Source: CAYVBN01 sp964538565
Lineage (GTDB): Bacteria > Pseudomonadota > Alphaproteobacteria > Rhizobiales > Xanthobacteraceae
Direction of reading: 5' to 3'
NCBI GenBank assembly: GCA_964538565.1
Contig: CAZIGW010000109.1
Coordinates: 1 to 7,805, forward strand
Length of the DNA: 7,805 nucleotides
The notes under the pieces were generated by a model. It had not been told where the DNA came from, ran no database searches, and was given only the letters and a program-made list of their open reading frames with translations. Positions within the stretch are counted from its first letter, which is position 1, and each line of letters begins with the position of its first letter. Positions 1-6,626 of the stretch are shown piece by piece. A program made the position numbers and the translations under genes.

Positions 1-304
1 GCAACACCGCAACCGCGCCAAGGCGCTCTCGCTCATGCGCGCCAAGCTCTACGACGCCGAGCGGCAGCGGCGCGACTCCGAACGCGCCGCCGAGCGCCGC
101 GGCCAGGTCGGCACCGGCGACCGTTCGGAGCGCATCCGGACCTACAATTTCCCGCAAGGTCGCGTGAGCGACCACCGCATCAACCTCACGCTCTACAAGC
201 TGCCGCAGGTGATCGAGGGCGAGGCGCTCGGCGAGATCATCGATGCGCTCATCACCGAGCACCAGGCCTCGCTGCTCGCGTCGGAAAACGGCGCGCGGTC
301 GTGA
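1..304 (+). CDS. prfA: Peptide chain release factor 1 (RF1), C-terminal part only
   Basis: RF1 reads UAA and UAG stop codons and triggers peptide release on the ribosome. The gene is cut by the left edge; the first whole codon is at position 2 and 100 residues remain of a protein usually near 355-360, so the stop-recognition region and the GGQ loop lie outside. What remains opens with QHRNRAKAL, which in RF1 follows shortly after the GGQ domain, and then carries the highly conserved class I release-factor block GDRSERIRTYNFPQGRVSDH (residues 39-58 of the visible part), followed by RINLTLYKL. The stop TGA (302-304) shares its last base with the ATG of prmC. RF2 has a similar block, but prmC adjacency and the LTLYKL context favour RF1. 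Confidence 0.95.
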   Translation, partial: QHRNRAKALSLMRAKLYDAERQRRDSERAAERRGQVGTGDRSERIRTYNFPQGRVSDHRINLTLYKLPQVIEGEALGEIIDALITEHQASLLASENGARS

Positions 305-1191
305 TGCCGCTCAGGCTCGACTCGCCGGGCTCGGTCGGGGCGGCGCGCCGCCGCGTCTCACGGATCTTCCGCGAGCACGGGCTCGACACGCCCGAACTCG
401 ACGCGCGCCTCCTCCTCGCCCACGCGCTCGGCCTCGATCACGCGGGGCTCGCCGCAGCGGCCGATCGTCTCCTCACGCCGCAGGAGCGCGCCCGCCTCGC
501 GGCGCTCGCCGAACGCCGGCTGGCGCACGAACCCGTCGCGCGCATCCTCGGCATGAAGGAATTCTGGGGCTTGCCGTTGCAGGTTACCGAAGCGGTTCTC
601 GTCCCGCGGCCTGATACCGAAACGGTGGTGGAAGCGGCGCTCGCGGCGATCGACGCCACGGGCCCGCGGACGCGCCCCTGGCGATTCGCCGATCTCGGCA
701 CCGGATCCGGCGCACTGCTGCTTGCACTGGCACGCGAACTGCCTACATCTACGGGCGTGGGCACCGACTGCGATCCGGCCGCCCTGCAGGTGGCGCGGCG
801 AAACGCGCAAAGAATCGGTGTCGCGGAGCGAACGCATTTCGTCGCCTGCCGATACGGCGCCGCGCTGACGGGCGGCTTCGACCTCGTGGTGAGCAACCCG
901 CCCTACGTCCGGCGCGCAGAGATCGCCGAGTTGGCTCCGGAAGTCAGGAATTTCGATCCGCACCTTGCGCTCGATGGCGGCCTGGACGGTCTCGACGGCT
1001 ATCGGGCCATCGCCGCGGATGCGCGGCGCGTGCTGGCAAGCGGCGGGCACCTCGTGGTGGAGATCGGCGTCGGCCAGGCGGAGAGCGTCGCCGCCATGCT
1101 TGCGGATGCCGGTCTGACGCTCGACGCAAAGGCGCTCCGGCGCGACCTGTCGGGCACCGCGCGCGCCGTGACGGCCCGGTGCGATCCATGA
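304..1191 (+). CDS. prmC: Peptide chain release factor N5-glutamine methyltransferase
   Basis: PrmC (HemK) transfers a methyl group from S-adenosylmethionine to the glutamine of the GGQ motif in RF1 and RF2, which raises their release activity. The 295-residue product has the usual family length. An N-terminal helical domain (about 1-80) is followed by the conserved GMKEFWG (83-89) and VPRPDTE (100-106), then SAM-binding motif I DLGTGSGA (130-137), the acidic loop TDCDP (154-158) and the catalytic NPPY (198-201) that binds the substrate glutamine. I chose ATG at 304; GTG at 301 is in frame and would add one residue. The ATG overlaps the prfA stop (TGATG) and there is no good Shine-Dalgarno nearby, which suggests reinitiation by ribosomes finishing prfA. 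All key motifs are intact. Confidence 0.95.
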   Translation: MPLRLDSPGSVGAARRRVSRIFREHGLDTPELDARLLLAHALGLDHAGLAAAADRLLTPQERARLAALAERRLAHEPVARILGMKEFWGLPLQVTEAVLVPRPDTETVVEAALAAIDATGPRTRPWRFADLGTGSGALLLALARELPTSTGVGTDCDPAALQVARRNAQRIGVAERTHFVACRYGAALTGGFDLVVSNPPYVRRAEIAELAPEVRNFDPHLALDGGLDGLDGYRAIAADARRVLASGGHLVVEIGVGQAESVAAMLADAGLTLDAKALRRDLSGTARAVTARCDP

Positions 1192-1240
1192 AGTGCCGGC
1201 ATGGGAGGCATTCCGGGCGGCCCAAAAAAGCACTTGGATT

Positions 1241-1265
1241 ATCGGTCAATACCGATTACCTTTTC
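1241..1265 (+). terminator. Possible weak terminator or operator after prmC
   Basis: ATCGGT (1241-1246) and ACCGAT (1251-1256) form a perfect 6-bp dyad with a 4-base CAAT loop, followed by TTACCTTTT. It lies 50 bases past the prmC stop. The stem is short and the T-tract is interrupted, so a protein-binding site is an equal possibility. Confidence 0.3.
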
Positions 1266-1296
1266 GGCCACGGAATCGACCCAAGCACGATAGAGG

Positions 1297-1347
1297 CGCG
1301 CTGTAGTTATTGAGCCCGGAGCACAGCTCAGCGAGGCCGACAGCGCG
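1297..1347 (+). ncRNA. Candidate nested-stem RNA element
   Basis: CGCGCTG (1297-1303) pairs perfectly with CAGCGCG (1341-1347). Inside it TGAGC (1311-1315) pairs with GCTCA (1326-1330) around a 10-base loop, with unpaired 7- and 10-base side segments. The two pairings are compatible and give a stem, internal loop and hairpin. This is read directly from the bases; that it is transcribed or functional is inference. It resembles no RNA family I can name. Confidence 0.25.
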
Positions 1348-1633
1348 AACGAGGCGGATACCAGAAGCCGAATGATACGGTAGCCGGTTCGTCAACTCAG
1401 GGTCGAGATGCTTCATCGGTTCAGCGCACGCCTCGTCTGCGAAATGACGGGACTGTGCGCGTGATGAAAGGTGGGCAACGCCGCGGCAAGCTGCGGGATG
1501 GGGTTGCTACGGCTATCGCGACACGGATGGACGCGCTTCGATGAATGCGCCTGAGGGTGCTCAGCCTTGCCTTGCGGCCAGGCCGCGGGAGCGATCGTTT
1601 CGTGCGCGGAACGAGAATGACAGGTGAACCAGG

Positions 1634-2395
1634 GTGAAGACGAACAAGAACATGGGCAACGGGCGGCCTCGTGCTGCCGCAAATCAGGGGTTGGCGAATA
1701 AGCAAGCCATGAGAAACGGTCAGAACAAGCGTATGCGGGGGCGAAACCGCAAGAATCAGAATCCGTTGACGCGGGTGTACGAGTCGAACGGTCCGGATGT
1801 GAAGATCCGCGGGACCGCGTCGCACGTGGCGGAAAAATACGTGCAGTTGGCCCGCGACGCGCAGGCTTCCGGCGATCCCGTCGCCGCCGAAAACTATTTC
1901 CAGCACGCCGAGCATTATTTTCGACTGATCGCGGCAGCGCAGGAGCAATTCCGGCAGGGCCAGCCCTTCTATCGGCCCGAGGGCGGCGCAGCCGATCCGC
2001 GCGACGACGCCTTCGACGATTCCGAGGACGAGGTGCCCGGCTATCCGGGGGCCGGCGGCGAACAGCCCACGTACGGCACGCGTGACCCGCAGCCCTACCT
2101 GCCGCGTGATGCGCAATTCTATCCGCCGCGCGAAGGACAGCCATACGGCGGGCGCCAGCCGCAGGGCGGTGGCCGCGGAGAGGACAGCGGCAACGTCGAT
2201 CGTCTCCCCTCCTTCATCACCGGCGGCGGCCAGCCGCAGGGTCACCAGGCGAACGGCCACGACAATCAGGGCGGCGACCGCTTCCCCCTCCATCGGCGGC
2301 GGCGGCGCCATCGCGGTCCGCGCGGCGACATGCCGGGCGCCGCGGCGAACATGGCTACCGACGGGGGCGACGAGCCGGGCCCGCAGGGTCCATAA
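1634..2395 (+). CDS. DUF4167 domain-containing protein, function unknown
   Basis: The product matches the alphaproteobacterial DUF4167 family, whose biochemical role is not known to me. From the GTG start it is 253 residues. The conserved domain spans about 26-105: a basic patch NKRMRGRNRK (31-40), then NPLTRVYESNGPDVKIRG (43-60) and a helical part containing AEKYVQLARDA and AENYFQHAEHYFRLIAAAQ (85-103), which looks like a helix-turn-helix hairpin of TPR type. The rest is low complexity: an acidic patch (122-133), Tyr/Pro/Gln repeats of the form RDPQPY, RDAQFY, REGQPY (150-171), the family tail LPSFITGGG (191-199) and an Arg-rich RFPLHRRRRRHRGPRG (216-231). The basic segments suggest nucleic-acid or ribosome contact, which is inference. 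GTG at 1634 has AGGTGA six bases upstream, and an in-frame stop at 1625-1627 blocks any longer start. ATG at 1709 begins exactly where the conserved domain does but lacks a good ribosome site; ATG at 1652 is also possible. Confidence 0.85.
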   Translation: MKTNKNMGNGRPRAAANQGLANKQAMRNGQNKRMRGRNRKNQNPLTRVYESNGPDVKIRGTASHVAEKYVQLARDAQASGDPVAAENYFQHAEHYFRLIAAAQEQFRQGQPFYRPEGGAADPRDDAFDDSEDEVPGYPGAGGEQPTYGTRDPQPYLPRDAQFYPPREGQPYGGRQPQGGGRGEDSGNVDRLPSFITGGGQPQGHQANGHDNQGGDRFPLHRRRRRHRGPRGDMPGAAANMATDGGDEPGPQGP

Positions 2396-2400
2396 GGCTC

Positions 2401-2419
2401 GGCCGCGGCCGCAGCGGCC
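2401..2419. terminator. GC-rich hairpin between convergent genes
   Basis: GGCCGC (2401-2406) pairs with GCGGCC (2414-2419) across a 7-base loop, in the 36-base gap between the converging stops of the DUF4167 gene and the methyltransferase gene. Position suggests a shared terminator. There is no T-tract on either side, so intrinsic termination is not demonstrated. Confidence 0.3.
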
Positions 2420-2431
2420 ACCCTTCAGAGA

Positions 2432-3178
2432 TCAACGCACGCGCGCCGTGCCGCCGTGCGAAGGCGCCAGCACCGGCTCGAGCGCCGGCACGAGCCGGCG
2501 CCGCTCGCGTTTCGCCGGGATGACCCGATAGACCTGCTTCGTCGCCTCGACGATGTGCACGCCCGCAAACGGCGCCGAGAGCGTCGCACCGGTGCGCTCC
2601 CAGGCGACGGCCGAACGCAGGAACCAGTTGCGTCCGATCGGCGGCACGTACAACGCCTCTCCCCAGGCCACCGGCGTGAACCACGTCTCGCGCAATAGAT
2701 GCGTGATCTGCGAGCGCGAATAGGGCCTCCCCTGTCCGAATGGTGTCGTGTCCATCCGGGCCCAGAGCCCGCGGCGATTGGGAACGACGGCGAGCAGCCG
2801 GCCGCCCGCGGCGAGCACGCGCCAGACCTCGCGCAGGAGCGCCGCGGCGTCCGGGGACGTCTCGAGCGCGTGAACGAGCAGGATGCGGTCGATGGAAGAA
2901 TCGGCGAGCGGCAACGCGTTGTCGTCGACCAGCGCGGCCAGCGCCGGCTGCGCCGACGGCCATTTCACCACGCCCTGGGCGGCCGGCATGAAGGCGAGGC
3001 AGCGCTCCGCCTCCTCGCGAAACAATCCCAGATAGGGCGTCGGATAGCCGACCCCGAGCACGCTGAGGCCGCCCACGTTCGGCCAGCGCGCGCGGATGCC
3101 GCGCCCGATGAAGCGGCGCGCCACCGTGCCGAGCCGCAGGGCGTAGAAGTTGCGCAGATCGACGACGTCGAGCGACAT
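2432..3178 (-). CDS. Class I SAM-dependent methyltransferase (Methyltransf_11 type), substrate unknown
   Basis: This 248-residue protein is a predicted S-adenosylmethionine-dependent methyltransferase. The Rossmann-fold motif I is VLGVGYPTPY (40-49), which keeps Gly42 and Gly44 but lacks the usual leading acidic residue and third glycine. Further conserved blocks are DDNALPLADSSIDRILLVHALE (85-106), given here as one segment starting DDNALPL, and LREVWRVLAAGGRL (115-128), typical of the Methyltransf_11 fold. The later ARMDTTPFGQGRPYSRSQI region (140-158) and FAGVHIVEATKQVYR (204-218) I recall as strongly conserved among alphaproteobacterial homologues next to gloB, but not as a characterised enzyme. 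ATG at 3178 has GGAA nine bases upstream; a longer in-frame start at 3250 gives a Pro/Gly-rich extension unlike the family. It is divergent from gloB, 169 bases apart. No signal peptide or membrane segment is seen. The substrate cannot be inferred. Confidence 0.85.
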   Translation of the reverse strand: MSLDVVDLRNFYALRLGTVARRFIGRGIRARWPNVGGLSVLGVGYPTPYLGLFREEAERCLAFMPAAQGVVKWPSAQPALAALVDDNALPLADSSIDRILLVHALETSPDAAALLREVWRVLAAGGRLLAVVPNRRGLWARMDTTPFGQGRPYSRSQITHLLRETWFTPVAWGEALYVPPIGRNWFLRSAVAWERTGATLSAPFAGVHIVEATKQVYRVIPAKRERRRLVPALEPVLAPSHGGTARVR

Positions 3179-3347
3179 GGCTTGCGCTTCCGCAATCGGC
3201 CCGCCCCAGCCGGGACGGCAATTATGGGGTGGCGGGCCGCCGACCAACAACGCCTTAATGCAACCAGGAATAATTCAAAAACCTGCATTTCCGACAATGG
3301 GAGACATGCTAGGCTTTGGTAATCCTACTGAAACGTAAGGCTAACCG
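3179..3347. promoter_or_regulatory. Divergent promoter region between methyltransferase and gloB
   Basis: These 169 bases separate two divergent starts, so both promoters should lie here or nearby. The part from about 3250 to 3340 is clearly richer in A and T than the surrounding sequence, as expected for promoter DNA. I could not pick -35/-10 pairs with confidence on either strand. The gloB ribosome site TAAGG (3336-3340) stands seven bases before the ATG. Confidence 0.45.
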
Positions 3348-4115
3348 ATGCCGGCCGACACACATCTGTTTCTGTGCCTCAAGGACAACTACGGTGTCCT
3401 GTTGCACGATCCCTCGACCGGCGCGACGGCAGCGGTCGATGCGCCCGAAGCGGCTCCGATTGAAGCCGCCCTGGGAGAGACCCACTGGCGCCTGACCGAC
3501 ATCCTGGTCACGCATCATCACGGCGACCACACCGGTGGCATTGCCGCCCTCAAGCAGAAACACGCGTGCCGGGTGATCGCCCCGCGCAAGGAGGCCGGCA
3601 AGATCCCGGGCGTCGATGTGACGGTTCGTGACGGCGACTTCGTGCACATCGGGTCGCTGGCGGGCCGCGTCCTCGAGACGCCGGGCCACACGCTCGGGCA
3701 CGTCTCCTACTGGTTTCGCCAGGAGAAGATCGCGTTCGTCGGCGACACGCTGTTCTCGGTTGGCTGCGGTCGCATTCTCGAAGGCGACCCGGAGATGATG
3801 TGGCAATCGCTGCTGAAGATCCGCAACCTGCCGATGGACACGCAGATCTATTGCGGTCACGAGTACACCGCCGCCAATGTCCACTTCGCCTTGACGATCG
3901 AGCCGAAGAACGCCGTCCTGCGCGACCGCGCCGCCGAGGTGGTGCGTCTGACCGAGCGCGGGCTGCCGACCATTCCGACCACGATCGGCCACGAGAAGTC
4001 GGTCAATCCGTTCCTGCGGGCGGACCTTCATTCGGTCGCCTCCGCGGTCGGTCTCGAAGGCGCGCCCGCCGCCAAGGTCTTTGCCGCGCTCCGCGCCCGC
4101 AAGGACAAGTTCTAG
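3348..4115 (+). CDS. gloB: Hydroxyacylglutathione hydrolase (glyoxalase II)
   Basis: Glyoxalase II hydrolyses S-D-lactoylglutathione to D-lactate and glutathione, completing cytosolic methylglyoxal detoxification. The 255-residue product is full length. The metallo-beta-lactamase domain carries the dinuclear metal site: THHHGDH (55-61, metal ligands His56, His58, Asp60, His61), His114 in TPGHTLGH, Asp133 in VGDTLF and His171 in CGHEY. The C-terminal HAGH_C region (about 172-255) holds HEKSVNPFLR (215-224), the segment that contacts glutathione in known structures. The full set of ligands plus this C-terminal domain separates it from other metallo-beta-lactamase-fold hydrolases. ATG at 3348 has TAAGG at good spacing. 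It converges on phbB, with 34 bases between the stops and no obvious hairpin terminator there. Confidence 0.94.
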   Translation: MPADTHLFLCLKDNYGVLLHDPSTGATAAVDAPEAAPIEAALGETHWRLTDILVTHHHGDHTGGIAALKQKHACRVIAPRKEAGKIPGVDVTVRDGDFVHIGSLAGRVLETPGHTLGHVSYWFRQEKIAFVGDTLFSVGCGRILEGDPEMMWQSLLKIRNLPMDTQIYCGHEYTAANVHFALTIEPKNAVLRDRAAEVVRLTERGLPTIPTTIGHEKSVNPFLRADLHSVASAVGLEGAPAAKVFAALRARKDKF

Positions 4116-4149
4116 AGCGCGTGCGCCGCTTTCGCCCGGCCCGCGACCT

Positions 4150-4875
4150 TCACACCATCACCTGGCCGCCGTTGGCCGACAGCATGGAGCCGGTGATGAA
4201 GCTCGCGTCATCGGACACGAGAAAGAGCACGCAGCGCGCGATCTCGTCCGGCTCGCCGAGGCGCCCGACCGGGATCTGCGAGATGATGCTCTTCTCGAGC
4301 ACGTCCTTGGGCACCGCCTGCACCATCTCGGTATTTACGTAGCCGGGACAAACGACATTCACGGTGATGCCCTTGCGGGCATTTTCCTGCGCGAGCGCGC
4401 GCGTGAACCCGATCTCTCCCGCCTTGGCGGCGGAATAGTTGACCTGCCCGACCTGTCCCTTCTGGCCGTTGATCGAGGAGATGTTGACGATACGGCCGAA
4501 CCCGCGCTCGCGCATGCCGTCGATCACCTGCCGGCTCATGTTGAACAGCGAGCCGAGATTGGTGTTGATGACCGCGGTCCACTGCTCGAGCGACATGCGG
4601 TGGAACATCGCGTCGCGCGTGATTCCGGCGTTGTTGACGAGCACGTCGACCGGTCCGAGGTCGGCTTCCACCTGCTTCACGCCGGCCGCGCAAGCGTCGA
4701 AGGACGAGACGTCCCATTTGTAGACCGCGATGCCCGTTTCCGAATTGAACTGGCCCGCGGCCCTGTCGTTTCCCGCGTAGACCGCCGCCACCTCGTAGCC
4801 CGCGGCCTTGAGCGCCTTGGAGATCGCCGCGCCGATGCCGCGCGTTCCTCCCGTTACCACTGCGACGCGTGCCAT
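4150..4875 (-). CDS. phbB: Acetoacetyl-CoA reductase (NADPH-dependent)
   Basis: PhbB reduces acetoacetyl-CoA to (R)-3-hydroxybutyryl-CoA, the monomer for poly-3-hydroxybutyrate, normally using NADPH. The 241-residue product is a classical short-chain dehydrogenase: cofactor motif TGGTRGIG (8-15), NNAG (81-84), the active-site Asn in INTNLGS (Asn106), Ser134 in NISSING, and the YxxxK pair Tyr147/Lys151. The sequences NGQKGQVGQVNYSAAKAG (136-153) and VCPGYVNTEMV (175-185) are typical of PhbB rather than of the close paralogue FabG, and the phbA neighbour supports this. ATG at 4875 has GAGAGG five bases upstream; the in-frame GTG at 4881 would overlap that ribosome site, so the shorter start is preferred and gives the standard MARVAVVTGG beginning. 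It lies downstream of phbA on the same strand after 236 bases. Confidence 0.95.
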   Translation of the reverse strand: MARVAVVTGGTRGIGAAISKALKAAGYEVAAVYAGNDRAAGQFNSETGIAVYKWDVSSFDACAAGVKQVEADLGPVDVLVNNAGITRDAMFHRMSLEQWTAVINTNLGSLFNMSRQVIDGMRERGFGRIVNISSINGQKGQVGQVNYSAAKAGEIGFTRALAQENARKGITVNVVCPGYVNTEMVQAVPKDVLEKSIISQIPVGRLGEPDEIARCVLFLVSDDASFITGSMLSANGGQVMV

Positions 4876-5111
4876 CTTCACCTCTCTTCACGTCGGCCAA
4901 GCAAGAAGCCCGCCATTCTTATTCAGATCATGCGAAAGCGATTTGACCTTCATCAGAAACGGCGAGGCGCACGGGCACTTGCCGGCGATCGAGGGCGGCG
5001 GCCGCCCCCTGCCGTCCGCCCTCCGATCGCCTTGCCTTCAGCGGCTTCGATCCGTCCCGGCGACGGCTCCGGAAGAAGACCGCGAATCCCGCCCGCGCGA
5101 CAGGCGCGGCC
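4876..5111 (-). other. phbA-phbB intergenic spacer
   Basis: The spacer is 236 bases, long for two genes in one pathway. It contains a GC palindrome, GGGCGG (4993-4998) and CCGCCC (5002-5007), with a 3-base loop and no T-tract, and an AT-richer patch at about 4905-4960 just upstream of phbB that could hold a separate promoter. I found no convincing -35/-10 pair and no credible small gene. Confidence 0.4.
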
Positions 5112-6290
<1,179 letters not shown>

Positions 6291-6395
6291 TTCCACAACT
6301 CCTTTGATGCGTACCAGAAGACGCGGCAACGCCTCGACGCACGCGGTTGGTTAACAGAAGAGCCCCGCGGGTGTTCACCCGTCGTTCCTGCCGGC

Positions 6396-6424
6396 ATCCT
6401 CACGACCCGGTCCCGGCCTGTCAA
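6396..6424 (-). promoter_or_regulatory. Candidate sigma-70 promoter of phbA
   Basis: Reading the minus strand, a consensus -35 TTGACA (6424-6419) is followed after exactly 17 bases by GAGGAT (6401-6396), which matches the -10 consensus at three of six positions including the key A and the final T. Transcription would begin near 6389 and leave about 100 bases of leader before the phbA ATG. A weak -10 with a perfect -35 is common in GC-rich alphaproteobacteria. Confidence 0.4.
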
Positions 6425-6448
6425 CGGAGGGCGAGATCCGCGGGCGCG

Positions 6449-6476
6449 TGACGCACGCAGGTGCCTCGGTGCGTCA
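6449..6476. repeat. Perfect 8-bp inverted repeat, operator-like
   Basis: TGACGCAC (6449-6456) and GTGCGTCA (6469-6476) are perfect inverted copies with a 12-base spacer. Centre-to-centre arm spacing is 20 bases, about two helical turns, which suits a dimeric regulator. It lies just upstream of the candidate phbA -35. It could instead fold in RNA. Confidence 0.4.
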
Positions 6477-6486
6477 ACCAAACCAG

Positions 6487-6515
6487 GTTTTGCTGCGCTC
6501 TGCTGCGCACAAAAC
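6487..6515. promoter_or_regulatory. TGC-rich repeat, putative PhaR operator
   Basis: TGCTGCGC occurs twice (6491-6498 and 6501-6508) with a 10-base period, one helical turn, and the block is bracketed by GTTTTG (6487-6492) and its complement CAAAAC (6510-6515). Published work on PhaR of Paracoccus and Rhodobacter reports TGC-rich or CTGC...GCAG targets and autoregulation. The site is here upstream of phaR, so it is a natural operator candidate, but binding is inferred. Confidence 0.4.
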
Positions 6516-6626
6516 GGTGGCTCCCTGCATTGAAAGCGCCTATTTTGACCCGGGACCTGCCGGACAACAGGCATGCCGCGCGGCGAGCGATGCCCTGCGT
6601 CGAGCGGCACGGGAGCGGTACGATAC

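Larger units (their letters stand above)
1192..1633 (+). other. Long intergenic region with several inverted repeats; possible structured leader
   Basis: This 442-base gap separates prmC from the DUF4167 gene. I find no credible coding frame in it. It holds a 6-bp dyad at 1241-1256, a nested two-stem arrangement at 1297-1347, an imperfect long dyad with arms at 1412-1429 and 1455-1468, and two compact palindromes at 1551-1564 and 1574-1586. Any of these could belong to the end of the prfA-prmC transcript or to a 5' leader of the DUF4167 mRNA. I did not recognise a known Rfam family or a tRNA. No clear sigma-70 promoter is visible. Assignment as a leader is inference. Confidence 0.4.
6291..6626. 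promoter_or_regulatory. Divergent phbA/phaR regulatory region
   Basis: This 336-base gap lies between the starts of phbA (- strand) and phaR (+ strand) and must hold control sites for one or both. Visible elements are a candidate phbA promoter (6424-6396), an 8-bp dyad (6449-6476), a TGC-rich direct repeat inside a GTTTTG/CAAAAC dyad (6487-6515), and for phaR a -10-like TATTTT (6541-6546) or a -35-like TTGACC (6545-6550), neither with a convincing partner. The open frames crossing it look like codon-bias shadows. Confidence 0.55.

Noticed and set aside
358..1233. 291-residue minus-strand open frame opposite prmC
   Set aside because: PrmC on the + strand has every catalytic motif; the antisense frame is Arg/Ala-rich with no recognisable domain and is explained by GC-rich codon bias.
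1350..1410. tRNA-like GGTTCG near 1386
   Set aside because: No acceptor, D or anticodon stems can be built around it; the T-loop resemblance is chance.
1266..1633. Remnant of an insertion sequence in the prmC-DUF4167 gap
   Set aside because: No transposase fragment, paired terminal repeats with target duplication, or matching copy is visible in the window.
1421..2311. 296-residue minus-strand open frame opposite the DUF4167 gene
   Set aside because: The + strand frame carries the recognisable DUF4167 domain and its family tail; the antisense product is unlike any family I know and begins inside that conserved tail.
3179..3250. 24-residue N-terminal extension of the methyltransferase
   Set aside because: The extension is Pro/Gly-rich, unlike the family, and consumes the promoter region; ATG 3178 has its own ribosome site.
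6291..6329. 13-residue N-terminal extension of phbA
   Set aside because: The strong AGGAG at 6303-6299 points to ATG 6290, and active-site numbering matches the known thiolases exactly from that start.
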